A stretch of DNA of 64,000 nucleotides from an uncultured beta proteobacterium. Lineage in GTDB: Bacteria > Pseudomonadota > Gammaproteobacteria > Burkholderiales > Burkholderiaceae_A. Positions 42,242 to 51,334 of the stretch are shown piece after piece. Below the pieces are notes generated by a model that made no database searches, had not been told where the DNA came from, and saw nothing but the letters and a program-made list of their open reading frames with translations. The stretch spans positions 53,345 to 117,344 of the forward strand of contig CACIGF010000002.1 of assembly GCA_902586195.1 (NCBI GenBank), written 5' to 3'. The first letter of the stretch is position 1. Every line of letters begins with the position of its first letter. The position numbers and the translations under genes are program-made.

Positions 42242-43485
42242 AAATCAACACCGATTTTTTTAAAAATTAATGAGCCGTTGGTTCCTCCAAAACCAAAATT
42301 GTTTTTAAGAGCGAAATTGATTTTTTTATCTCTAGCCTCATTAGCACAATAATCAAGGTTGCATTCCTCGTCCGGAAACTCTAAGTTAATAGTTGGTGGA
42401 ACAACATCATTAAAAACACTTAAGACTGTTAACACCGACTCCAAACCTCCTGCACCGCCTAATAAATGGCCAGTCATTGACTTTGTCGAACTTATCAATA
42501 AGTCGTTTATATTCGAATTAAACGTGTGACGTATAGCAACTGTCTCATTCTTGTCTCCAACTGGTGTTGAAGTCCCATGTGCGTTGATATAAGAAACATC
42601 CGAAGCATTGATTTGCGCATCGGTCAGTGCTGTCCGCATGCATCTAATTGCACCCTCGCTATCTGGAGCAGTCATGTGAAATGCGTCACCACTCATTCCA
42701 AACCCAACAATCTCTGCATAGACTCTCGCATTTCTTTTGACAGCACTCTCATAAGACTCTAAAAATAAAACTCCTGCGCCTTCACCTAAAACAAACCCAT
42801 CTCTTAGCTTATCGAAGGGCCTTGAAGCATTTTCAGGAGCACATTCCCGGGTTGAAAGAGCCCTTGCCGCGGCAAATCCACCAATTCCAAGAGGAGAAAC
42901 CGTGGATTCAGAGCCACCTGCTAACATAGCATCAGTATCCCCAGTCTGAATAAGACGATAAGCCAGACCTATAGCGTGCAGACCTGATGTACATGCTGTT
43001 ACAGTCGCTAGATTTGGTCCTTTTAATCCATGCTTAATGCTTAAATGCCCAGAAATCATATTTATAATTGACCCTGGAACAAAAAATGGGGAAATCCTCC
43101 TGGCTCCCTTTTTAGAGAGCGTCTCATGTGTTTTTTCTATAAGTGGCAAACCTCCAATACCAGATCCAACCATTGCTCCTACTCTGAACTGATTTTTTTC
43201 ACTAATTTCAAATCCAGAATCTATAAAAGCCTCCGTCCCAGCCGCAAGGCCGAAGTGAATAAAAGTATCCATATTTCGACTTTCTTTGGGCGAAAAAAGA
43301 CCATCTAAGTCAAATCCCGAAACTTCTCCGGCAATTTGTACGGGATAACTACTAGCATCAAATTTTGTTATCCTTCTTATGCCTGATTGGCCCGAAACCG
43401 CAGCCTGCCAGGCATGTTTCACATTGTTTCCGATGGGGGAAACAACACCGAGCCCAGTTACAACAACTCGCCTCATGCTAACCAA
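42238..43485 (-). CDS. fabF: 3-oxoacyl-ACP synthase II
   Basis: KAS II sequence (VVVTGLGVVSPIGN, VTACTSGLHAIG, NAHGTSTPVGD, GFGGTNGSLIF). Confidence 0.97.
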   Translation of the reverse strand: MVSMRRVVVTGLGVVSPIGNNVKHAWQAAVSGQSGIRRITKFDASSYPVQIAGEVSGFDLDGLFSPKESRNMDTFIHFGLAAGTEAFIDSGFEISEKNQFRVGAMVGSGIGGLPLIEKTHETLSKKGARRISPFFVPGSIINMISGHLSIKHGLKGPNLATVTACTSGLHAIGLAYRLIQTGDTDAMLAGGSESTVSPLGIGGFAAARALSTRECAPENASRPFDKLRDGFVLGEGAGVLFLESYESAVKRNARVYAEIVGFGMSGDAFHMTAPDSEGAIRCMRTALTDAQINASDVSYINAHGTSTPVGDKNETVAIRHTFNSNINDLLISSTKSMTGHLLGGAGGLESVLTVLSVFNDVVPPTINLEFPDEECNLDYCANEARDKKINFALKNNFGFGGTNGSLIFKKIGVDL

Positions 43486-43517
43486 CCATAGAAAAGATAA
43501 ATAGAATACAACCCAAC

Positions 43518-43754
43518 TTACTTACTGTTAGTTTCAATGTACTCTATCGCTTCTTTGACAGTTGTAATCTTTTCAGCCTCTTCGTCTGGTATTTCACACT
43601 CAAATGCATCTTCCAATGCCATCACCAATTCAACGGTATCTAAGGAATCGGCCCCGAGATCATCCACGAACTTTGATTCATTTTTTATGTCTTCCAACTT
43701 AATACCCAACTGCTCAGACACAATGTTTTTTACGCGCTTTTCAATCTCTTCCAT
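43518..43754 (-). CDS. acpP: Acyl carrier protein
   Basis: [33 protein letters not shown]. Confidence 0.98.
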   Translation of the reverse strand: MEEIEKRVKNIVSEQLGIKLEDIKNESKFVDDLGADSLDTVELVMALEDAFECEIPDEEAEKITTVKEAIEYIETNSK

Positions 43755-43790
43755 AATGCTCCTTAAAAAAATTTTTAATACTATATTGTA

Positions 43791-44528
43791 TCAGGACATT
43801 AGCATTCCACCATTCACATTCAGAACAGTTCCTGTAATATAAGACGCTTTTTCAGACGAAAGAAAAAAAACCGCTTCAGCCACGTCCTGAGGGGAACCAA
43901 ATCTATTCATAGGGATAGATTTAGCTAATTTTTCTTTTAATTCGGCAGGAAGATTATCCGTCATTTCAGTCCTAATGAATCCAGGGGCAACACAATTGAC
44001 GTTAATGCCTCGGTGCGAAACCTCTCTTGCAATCGATTTACACATGGCCTCAATCCCAGCTTTCGAAGCACAGTAATTCACCTGCCCAGCATTGCCTGAG
44101 GCTGCCACGACCGAGCTCAAAAAAATAATTTTCCCTCTTCTCGCTTTAATCATATGTCGAATAAAAGCCTTAGTAATTCGAAAAGTTCCTTTCAAATTTA
44201 TGTCGATAACATTATCCCATTGGGATTCACGCATTCTGAGAAATAATGCATCATCGGTAATACCCGCGTTATTTATCAATATCGAGGGCGTTCCATACTT
44301 TGAAAGGAAATTTCCAACAAAATCATCTATCACCTCATCTAGGATATTAAAAACTAAGCCAGAGCCTAATCCGTGATATTTTTCCAAAACTTGATCAATT
44401 TTCCTTTTTCCAGAAATGCTTGTAGCCGTGCCGTAAACGGAGTACCCACCGGCCTTCGCAAATGTCTCAACGATAGATTTACCAATTCCCCTGGAACCTC
44501 CTGTGACTAGTACGACTTCCTCACTCAC
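43791..44528 (-). CDS. fabG: 3-oxoacyl-ACP reductase
   Basis: SDR motifs (VTGGSRGIGKSIV, YCASKAG), fab operon. Confidence 0.95.
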   Translation of the reverse strand: MSEEVVLVTGGSRGIGKSIVETFAKAGGYSVYGTATSISGKRKIDQVLEKYHGLGSGLVFNILDEVIDDFVGNFLSKYGTPSILINNAGITDDALFLRMRESQWDNVIDINLKGTFRITKAFIRHMIKARRGKIIFLSSVVAASGNAGQVNYCASKAGIEAMCKSIAREVSHRGINVNCVAPGFIRTEMTDNLPAELKEKLAKSIPMNRFGSPQDVAEAVFFLSSEKASYITGTVLNVNGGMLMS

Positions 44529-45547
44529 TCTGTCTCCATTTCTGTTACTTTGCCTAAATACTCGACAGTTTGATAAAAAGAATCATAATCCCGTAAACTC
44601 AACACTTTTACCTTCCTGTTTATTTGCCTAATAAGGCCACTCAATACTTTACCAGGACCGCATTCCACAAAAACACCCACTCCCATTTGCACCATTTTGT
44701 CTATCGATGCTTTCCACTGAACAACAGAATGAGCTTGTTTAGGCAATATGCTTCTAATTTCTTCCACAGACCCGTAAATCTCTGCATGATAGTTTCCTAA
44801 AGTAGAAATCTGGGGTTTTTGAATATTAATTAATTCAAGTTTTTTGGCTAATAAGCTTCCAATTGGCCTCAAGATCGAGGAGTGAAATGGAGCTGAAACT
44901 GGGAGCTCAACAATACGCACATTTCCCCCCAATTTGTTGAGCTTCTCAATCGTTGTATCTAACGCTTCTTTCACCCCTGATAAAACTGTCTGCTTATCGG
45001 AATTGATATTGGCAACTTCAACAATCTTTGGAAAATGCGTTTCTGCGCCGTTCAACAAATACTCATTGTTAACTTCCTCACAGATGCGTTGTATCAATTC
45101 TAAATTTAATCCTATAACTGCGACCATCCCGCAATCACCTGGAGACGTTATCGATTGCATGATATCAGCCCTGTATCGAACTAATTCAACTGCTTCAGTC
45201 AATGTAAAGGCGTTAGCAGCTGTAAGGGCTGAGTACTCCCCAAGACTGTGACCAGCAAAATAACCGGGTATACAACTTGGACAATTCGACAAAAATAATT
45301 TCCATATAGCTAACGAGCAAGTAAGCATTGCTGGTTGAGTGTTTATCGTCAAATTTAATTTTTCTTCAGGGCCGTCATCAATCAATTTAAAGAGGTTTAC
45401 ATTCAGTGCATCGCTACTTTCTTCAATTGTCTCTTTTACAATTGGAAATTTTCGAAAGCTAGCCATCATACCTATCGACTGCGAACCCTGACCAGGGAAG
45501 ACGAATGCAATTTGGCCCTTCACAGGTCCATTAATATTGAACCCCAT
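44525..45547 (-). CDS. fabD: Malonyl-CoA:ACP transacylase
   Basis: FVFPGQGSQSIGM, GHSLGEYSAL. Confidence 0.96.
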   Translation of the reverse strand: MGFNINGPVKGQIAFVFPGQGSQSIGMMASFRKFPIVKETIEESSDALNVNLFKLIDDGPEEKLNLTINTQPAMLTCSLAIWKLFLSNCPSCIPGYFAGHSLGEYSALTAANAFTLTEAVELVRYRADIMQSITSPGDCGMVAVIGLNLELIQRICEEVNNEYLLNGAETHFPKIVEVANINSDKQTVLSGVKEALDTTIEKLNKLGGNVRIVELPVSAPFHSSILRPIGSLLAKKLELINIQKPQISTLGNYHAEIYGSVEEIRSILPKQAHSVVQWKASIDKMVQMGVGVFVECGPGKVLSGLIRQINRKVKVLSLRDYDSFYQTVEYLGKVTEMETE

Positions 45548-46503
45548 GTTAAACCTCCCCCTACTCCTTGTAGTAATAATCTATCACCAAAATGTATCTG
45601 CCCACTGGTGATACCCTCATTTAATGCGAGCGGAATAGATGCTGCTGAAGTATTTGCATGTTTATGAACACACTTTACGACTTTCGAATCTGGTACATTA
45701 AGCTTCTCGGCAACCTTGTTTATGATACGTATATTTGCCTGATGCGGTATGAACCAATCAATTGATTCTACATCCAAATCACATGCATTTAATAGCTTCA
45801 TCCCACTTTCAGATAAGGATTCCACTGCCTTTCTAAAAACTTCTTGTCCCTGCATTTCAGCATACCCAGTTCCTTCAAGCACCCCATTCTTTGGTGTGCC
45901 AGTTGCTCGAAGAATATCGCAAAACTTCCCTGAGGAAGAAATATCACTGGCAATGATGCCAGGTACACTATTCTTCCCAAGTATTACAGCTCCAGCTCCA
46001 TCACCGAAAAGAACGCATGTACTCCTGTCCCTCCAATTCAAAATTGTACTCAAGCGTTCCGCCCCTATCACTAAGGCGTTATTTTTCGTTCCTGTTTTCA
46101 AAAATAAGTCAGCTATGGTGAGGGCATAAACAAATCCGCTACAGACCGCTTGAATATCAAAGGACGTGCACCTCTCAAGCCCTAGATCTCTCTCAATATG
46201 ACAAGCTACAGATGGAAATACTAAATCCGGGGTGGTCGTAGCAACAATTATTAAATCTATAGAAGTTACATCGATACTTGCAGCTTCAATTGCTTGCTTG
46301 GCAGCTATACAACCCATATCTCGCGTGGACATTTTCCCACAAAAATATCTACTTGTTATCCCAGATCTCTCCCTTATCCATTCATCCGAAGTTTCTACAT
46401 CGAGTTCCCTAAGCCTGTTAACCAAATCTTGATTAGTGACAGGTTTCCCTGGAAGATACCCCCCCGTTCCTAAGACACGAGAGAAAGATTTTTTTCCCTG
46501 CAA
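45520..46503 (-). CDS. fabH: 3-oxoacyl-ACP synthase III
   Basis: VLGTGGYLPGKPVTN, DIQAVCSGFVYAL, HQANIRI. Confidence 0.96.
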   Translation of the reverse strand: MQGKKSFSRVLGTGGYLPGKPVTNQDLVNRLRELDVETSDEWIRERSGITSRYFCGKMSTRDMGCIAAKQAIEAASIDVTSIDLIIVATTTPDLVFPSVACHIERDLGLERCTSFDIQAVCSGFVYALTIADLFLKTGTKNNALVIGAERLSTILNWRDRSTCVLFGDGAGAVILGKNSVPGIIASDISSSGKFCDILRATGTPKNGVLEGTGYAEMQGQEVFRKAVESLSESGMKLLNACDLDVESIDWFIPHQANIRIINKVAEKLNVPDSKVVKCVHKHANTSAASIPLALNEGITSGQIHFGDRLLLQGVGGGLTWGSILMDL

Positions 46504-47552
46504 GACTGCTCTCCAATAATGGCTGACCTAATTTTACCATTTAAATCATTTTCAACTGCGTGCGCAGCTCGTTTCAGAGCATACTTAAATGCAAATTCGT
46601 CAGCCGAACCATGACTTTTAAAGACGACTCCATCTAAACCAACGAACGCCGCCCCATTATATGTCCTATGGTCGAGAATATTTGAAATACGCTTAAAGAT
46701 TGGCAAACTAACTATTGAGGCAATCTTGCCATAAAGACTTCTACTGAACTCTGCTTTTAGGTGATGTCTTATTAACTGAGCTAACCCTTCCGAGGACTTT
46801 AATGCAACATTGCCAGTCAAACCATCGCATACAACCACATCTACTTTGCCGTAAAAAATATCATTACCTTCGACGTTACCAATAAAATTTATGGGACTTT
46901 CTGTTAACAACTTTCCCGCTTGCCGCAACACGCCGTCGCCTTTGCTTGCCTCCGTTCCAACATTAAGCAAACCGACGGATGGATTGGTTATATCTTCCAC
47001 CGCTGCCGAAAATGCTGTACCCATAATTGCAAATTGTAACAATTGGTCAGCGTCACAGGAAATATTGGCACCAAGGTCTAGTACAGTTGTCCCAGCACCG
47101 TTAACATTTGGAAGTGAGGAAACAATAGCAGGTCGAGAAATGCCAGAAATGGTTTTTACAATGTGCCTTGAAAGAGCCATCATCGCTCCTGTATTTCCGG
47201 CGCTAACTGCGCCGTAAGACTCACCATTTTTTACTTCATCTAAGCAAATCCAGAGAGAAGAATCTTTTCCATGTTTTAACGCATTTGCAGGGGCTTGGTC
47301 CATTCTTATTTCCTGCTCAGTGTGTCTAATTGTTAGTCGACCATTGTTAGAATTACACACCTCATCAACAAAACTATTTCCAATTTTTCGCCGTTGCTTA
47401 TAATTATTAAATTCTTTTTGAATCATATTACGGTCACCAACCAGAAGTATAGACGCATCTGGCGCACCAGCCAAAAAATCGACACATGCGGGAACTGTCA
47501 CGATGGGGCCGTAATCGCCCCCCATTGCATCCACTGCTAATTTGTACATCAT
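46470..47552 (-). CDS. plsX: Phosphate acyltransferase PlsX
   Basis: LAVDAMGGDYGP, SAGNTGAMMALS, VCDGLTGNVALKSSEG. Confidence 0.96.
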   Translation of the reverse strand: MMYKLAVDAMGGDYGPIVTVPACVDFLAGAPDASILLVGDRNMIQKEFNNYKQRRKIGNSFVDEVCNSNNGRLTIRHTEQEIRMDQAPANALKHGKDSSLWICLDEVKNGESYGAVSAGNTGAMMALSRHIVKTISGISRPAIVSSLPNVNGAGTTVLDLGANISCDADQLLQFAIMGTAFSAAVEDITNPSVGLLNVGTEASKGDGVLRQAGKLLTESPINFIGNVEGNDIFYGKVDVVVCDGLTGNVALKSSEGLAQLIRHHLKAEFSRSLYGKIASIVSLPIFKRISNILDHRTYNGAAFVGLDGVVFKSHGSADEFAFKYALKRAAHAVENDLNGKIRSAIIGEQSCREKNLSLVS

Positions 47553-47588
47553 TAAACTCCAAGCTAGAAGAAATATATCTAAAAAGAT

Positions 47589-47795
47589 TTACGTTTCTTC
47601 AACTTCTTCCTGTTTGTCCCGTACCTTCTTTTCGACTACCTGACCTCCCTTGTAAAACCCGGACGGACTTATATGATGCCTCAAATGAACTTCTCCTGTT
47701 GTAGGTTCTATAGCCACTGAAAGCTTTTTTAAAGCCTTGTGAGACCTATGCATACCACGTTTGGAGGGAGATTTTTTGTTCTGCTGAACAGCCAT
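47589..47795 (-). CDS. rpmF: 50S ribosomal protein L32
   Basis: [24 protein letters not shown]...[11 protein letters not shown]; start trimmed. Confidence 0.97.
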   Translation of the reverse strand: MAVQQNKKSPSKRGMHRSHKALKKLSVAIEPTTGEVHLRHHISPSGFYKGGQVVEKKVRDKQEEVEET

Positions 47796-47838
47796 GATAA
47801 GGCTCCTCGAAAAAAAATAGAATTGTACCATACATTAT

Positions 47839-48351
47839 TTACTTATTCATTAGTTCACCCAAGACTTCGAAGGGTCGATAGGTCCCAACCTTTTTAATGT
47901 TTTTTTTATTCGAAGAATTTTTCTCCTTGTGCTCAAAAAAACGGCAAACGTGATTATTTGCTAACCTGTAACTCCCAAGTATTAATTCATCTTCCAATAA
48001 TTCAAGAAACGAACTATTCTTTTCAGCTGAAATTATCTCGATGTTAGCGTTAAAAAAATCATAGAGTTTCTTCGCTTCCTTTTCTGAACCAACAATTTTA
48101 AATTTGCTGTTCAAACAAAACCCTGTTACGAATTTTTCGTTACACTGTGGGCACTGAATCTTAATGTTCCCCCGACCCGAAAAACTAAGCATAAAATCAG
48201 AATATCTGACTAGCCACTCAGATTTACCACAAAGAATAGCTTGTTCATCCCCAAATCTTTTGAATTGATTTGGCGCAAGCCATACGGAGCAATCCAAAGC
48301 CCTAGCCTGGCGAAAAAGGTCTCCGACTGAAGTCTCAGCGTTAAAAACAAT
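47839..48351 (-). CDS. yceD: YceD/DUF177 family protein (23S rRNA accumulation protein); N-terminus uncertain
   Basis: Gene order upstream of rpmF; C-terminal FLELLEDELILGSY; reading frame continues past the tracked TTG (48297) without ATG/GTG/TTG up to a TAA; ATT at 48349-48354 is a possible start. Confidence 0.7.
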   Translation of the reverse strand: MVFNAETSVGDLFRQARALDCSVWLAPNQFKRFGDEQAILCGKSEWLVRYSDFMLSFSGRGNIKIQCPQCNEKFVTGFCLNSKFKIVGSEKEAKKLYDFFNANIEIISAEKNSSFLELLEDELILGSYRLANNHVCRFFEHKEKNSSNKKNIKKVGTYRPFEVLGELMNK

Positions 48352-48418
48352 AATTAAACCGGCCTTTTTTTAATTAAATACCCTATTATTGAGTGTAACA
48401 CTTTTTTTTAGTAATTTA

Positions 48419-49009
48419 ATGAGACTTATCCTCGCCTCTAGCAGTAAAACACGTGAAATGCTTTTACATAGAATATGTGGAAATTCGTTCGAAATATCAC
48501 CTCCAGAAATTGACGAAACTCCCCTTGATTTAGAAGATCCGAAAATGCTATCCGAAAGGCTCTCGTTGGAAAAGGCACTTAAAGTTTCAGAATTAAATCG
48601 TGACGCAGTTGTTATTGGCAGTGACCAAGTAGCATTTTGTGACGGAAAAATTCTTAAAAAAAGTAATAACCTGGAAGATGCTTTTGAACAGATTTCCTGG
48701 CAAATTGGAAAACAAACAACATTTTTCACCGGTCTGGCACTGGCGAGACATGGAGGAAAAGAAGTGCAAAGTGGCACAATAATAAGCCGTGTGTTTTATC
48801 GAGATTCAGACTTTATTTCCGAAAAACTTGTTAGAAATTACGTCAAAAAAGAAAAGCCTCTAAATTGTGCGGGTTCTACAAAATTCGAAAGCTTTGGTGT
48901 TTGTTTTTTAAAACGTGTAGAAACCGAGGATCCGAGTGCGTTAATGGGGTTGCCATTGATTGAGTTATGTAGTTTTCTTAAAAAATGGAGTGTTCGACCG
49001 TTTGCATAA
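48419..49009 (+). CDS. maf: Maf family nucleotide pyrophosphatase
   Basis: MRLILASSSKTREMLLHRI...VVIGSDQVAFCDG...YVKKEKPLNCAGSTKFESFG. Confidence 0.94.
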   Translation: MRLILASSSKTREMLLHRICGNSFEISPPEIDETPLDLEDPKMLSERLSLEKALKVSELNRDAVVIGSDQVAFCDGKILKKSNNLEDAFEQISWQIGKQTTFFTGLALARHGGKEVQSGTIISRVFYRDSDFISEKLVRNYVKKEKPLNCAGSTKFESFGVCFLKRVETEDPSALMGLPLIELCSFLKKWSVRPFA

Positions 49010-49997
49010 GAAATAAATTCTTCAATGCAACAACCAATCTAATCACAAAATTTTCGGTCAATTTATCCAAAAGATTTTCCTCTCCGCGATAATCGATTAA
49101 AAATGGTTGACCAAAAACCTCTTCTGCTACGGAGCTTACAGAACCCAGGCCGTCGCTTAAACCCAAGGAAATACTCTCTTCTCCGGTAAAGACTCTTCCG
49201 GAGAATATTTCCGGGTCATCGGTCAAAAGAGAACCACGTCCGGCCTTTACTGCGTCGATAAAGTGACCGTGTAAGTCATCCATCATTTCCTGAATTAAAA
49301 ACTCTTCTGCTTCCTCTTTCTGTAAAAATGGGTCTAACATACTTTTTTTCTCGCCAGATACCAGGAGCCTTCTCTCTACACCGATTTTTTTCAGTAATTC
49401 TACGAAACCGAAACCGTTAAATACTACTCCTATAGACCCAACAATACTGGATTTATTGACAAAAATCTTATCTGCTGCAGAGGCAATAAAGTAGCCTCCG
49501 GAGGCAGCTATATCCTCTACGACAGCAACTACTTTTTTCTCAGGATACTCCTTTTTAAGCCGTCTAATTTCGTCGTAAATTAACGCTGACTGGACTGGAC
49601 TGCCTCCTGGAGAATTGATTCTTAAAATCAAACCTACTGAGTTAACATTTTCAAAAGCTTTTTTTAATATTTTGTTGACTACGAGCGCGCTTATATCGCC
49701 ATCATTCTCAACGGTGCCTGTCAGGCTTAAGACCGCGGTATGTTCCGATACTTCAGCGCTAATCGGATATTTTTGGTCTCCACTTAAAAAAAGAGATAAA
49801 AAAGTCAGAAAAAACAGTGACGATATTAATATCCACTTGATTATAGACCACCGACGATTTGCTGACCTCTCTCGGATATAATCGTGAAGAATTGTTGCGA
49901 AAAGGTTATCCTTAACATGCTCATTATGAGCTTCTTTCTCGTTATGAGACCCTTTCTCTAGATTATTTTTTTTTTCGTTATCGGACAAATTGTTCAT
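48978..49997 (-). CDS. sppA: Signal peptide peptidase SppA, 36K type
   Basis: LRINSPGGSPVQSALIYDEI, VVAVVEDIAASGGYFIASAAD. Confidence 0.94.
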   Translation of the reverse strand: MNNLSDNEKKNNLEKGSHNEKEAHNEHVKDNLFATILHDYIRERSANRRWSIIKWILISSLFFLTFLSLFLSGDQKYPISAEVSEHTAVLSLTGTVENDGDISALVVNKILKKAFENVNSVGLILRINSPGGSPVQSALIYDEIRRLKKEYPEKKVVAVVEDIAASGGYFIASAADKIFVNKSSIVGSIGVVFNGFGFVELLKKIGVERRLLVSGEKKSMLDPFLQKEEAEEFLIQEMMDDLHGHFIDAVKAGRGSLLTDDPEIFSGRVFTGEESISLGLSDGLGSVSSVAEEVFGQPFLIDYRGEENLLDKLTENFVIRLVVALKNLFLMQTVEHSIF

Positions 49998-50021
49998 ACC
50001 TTGTTCTCCAAAGTTATTATT

Positions 50022-50957
50022 CTAAATACTCTTTAAAACTCTTTTAAATGCCGCCGGTATTGGAGATTCATAGTGTACTTTTCTATCCATACCAGACTTC
50101 CGAAAGCTCAATTTCCATGCATGTAAAAACATTCGTTTTACAGGCGTCTCGTCCAAAACTTGCGCACAGTACTTTTTGTCTCCCAAAATAGGCAACCCCA
50201 ACGAAGAGAGATGTGCCCTAATTTGGTGTGTTCTGCCAGTTGCCGGAATACACTCAATTAACGAAATAAAACCAAAGTCTTGATGTAAAACGCGCTCTAT
50301 CTCTCGAAATTTAGTCAACGCATACTTTCCTTTTTTCGAAATCTTTACCACTCGATTACCATTACGATCATATGTTCTAAGCAAAGGTTTACAAACTTCT
50401 GAAGGAATTTCCGTAAAATTAGAACCTAATAAACAAATAGCTAAATATTTTTTATTTACCTCCCCGTTTTTGAGTTGTTTTTGTATGTGGAGCAAAAAAC
50501 TTCTCTTTTTACTAATTATTAGTAGGCCCGATGTGTCTTTATCTAGTCTATGGCAAAGCTTCAAACATGCATCTTTTCGAAATGTTTGCATTAATTCTAA
50601 CAAGCCTAACCTTTTTTCCTTTACGCCATGAACTGAAATTCCAGAGGGCTTGTCCAAAATTACCATATATTCATCTTCAGATAGTATAGATATATTTTTG
50701 TGGGCAAGACGTTCTATGTGATCCTCTTGTTCAGATTCTATCAGCGAATTCCCGATTGTCATGCCTGACAAGGGTGGCACCCTTACTGAGTCACCCTGAT
50801 ACACTTTTGTAAATACCCTAACCCTTCTACTGTTCACACGAACCTCGCCGGTCCTTACCATTCGATAAATCCGGGATTTTGGAATATTTTTGATCATCTT
50901 TACTAAAAAATTGTCCAATCGTTGGCCGTTGGAGTCGGAATCAACATTTAAAAGCAT
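50022..50957 (-). CDS. rluC: Pseudouridine synthase RluC
   Basis: S4 domain plus RluA-family HRLDKDTSGLLIISK, TGRTHQIRAHLSSLG. Confidence 0.94.
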   Translation of the reverse strand: MLLNVDSDSNGQRLDNFLVKMIKNIPKSRIYRMVRTGEVRVNSRRVRVFTKVYQGDSVRVPPLSGMTIGNSLIESEQEDHIERLAHKNISILSEDEYMVILDKPSGISVHGVKEKRLGLLELMQTFRKDACLKLCHRLDKDTSGLLIISKKRSFLLHIQKQLKNGEVNKKYLAICLLGSNFTEIPSEVCKPLLRTYDRNGNRVVKISKKGKYALTKFREIERVLHQDFGFISLIECIPATGRTHQIRAHLSSLGLPILGDKKYCAQVLDETPVKRMFLHAWKLSFRKSGMDRKVHYESPIPAAFKRVLKSI

Positions 50958-51081
50958 ATTTACCCGATATAAGCTATACTAATATCAACTAAGTGTAACA
51001 AGACTTGGTAAAAGATACGAAAAATCGAAAGTACTATTCGATTTGTTAATTTTGCTTAATTAAAAAATTTAAGATTACTAG

Positions 51082-51097
51082 CTAACAAGCTTGTTAG
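51082..51097. repeat. Perfect palindrome CTAACAAGCTTGTTAG in rluC/rne divergent region
   Basis: Direct reading. Confidence 0.9.
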
Positions 51098-51334
51098 AGA
51101 GACGCATTGCATCTATGGTGATTTACTTCTTATTTGGTCGACCCTACTTATTTGAAAAAGTAGTACACTCAATGTTTACGAGTGTCGGATTGCTTCAAAT
51201 TGATAGAATCAAATTTGACAAAGTTGAGGTGGCGCACTTGCTCTGTCAATATTGTCGAGATAAAACAAGAAGTTACAATATCCCTTATACTCTCCTCAAG
51301 CTCCAGCACAAGCTGCGCCTTTGGAGAACTTTTT

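Noticed and set aside
45749-46129. 126-aa plus-strand ORF
   Set aside because: Antisense to fabH.
51182-51334. Upstream extension of the RNase E ORF
   Set aside because: The conserved RNase E N-terminus (MKRMLFNATHSEELRVA) begins at 51335; the upstream in-frame stretch has no RNase E features.
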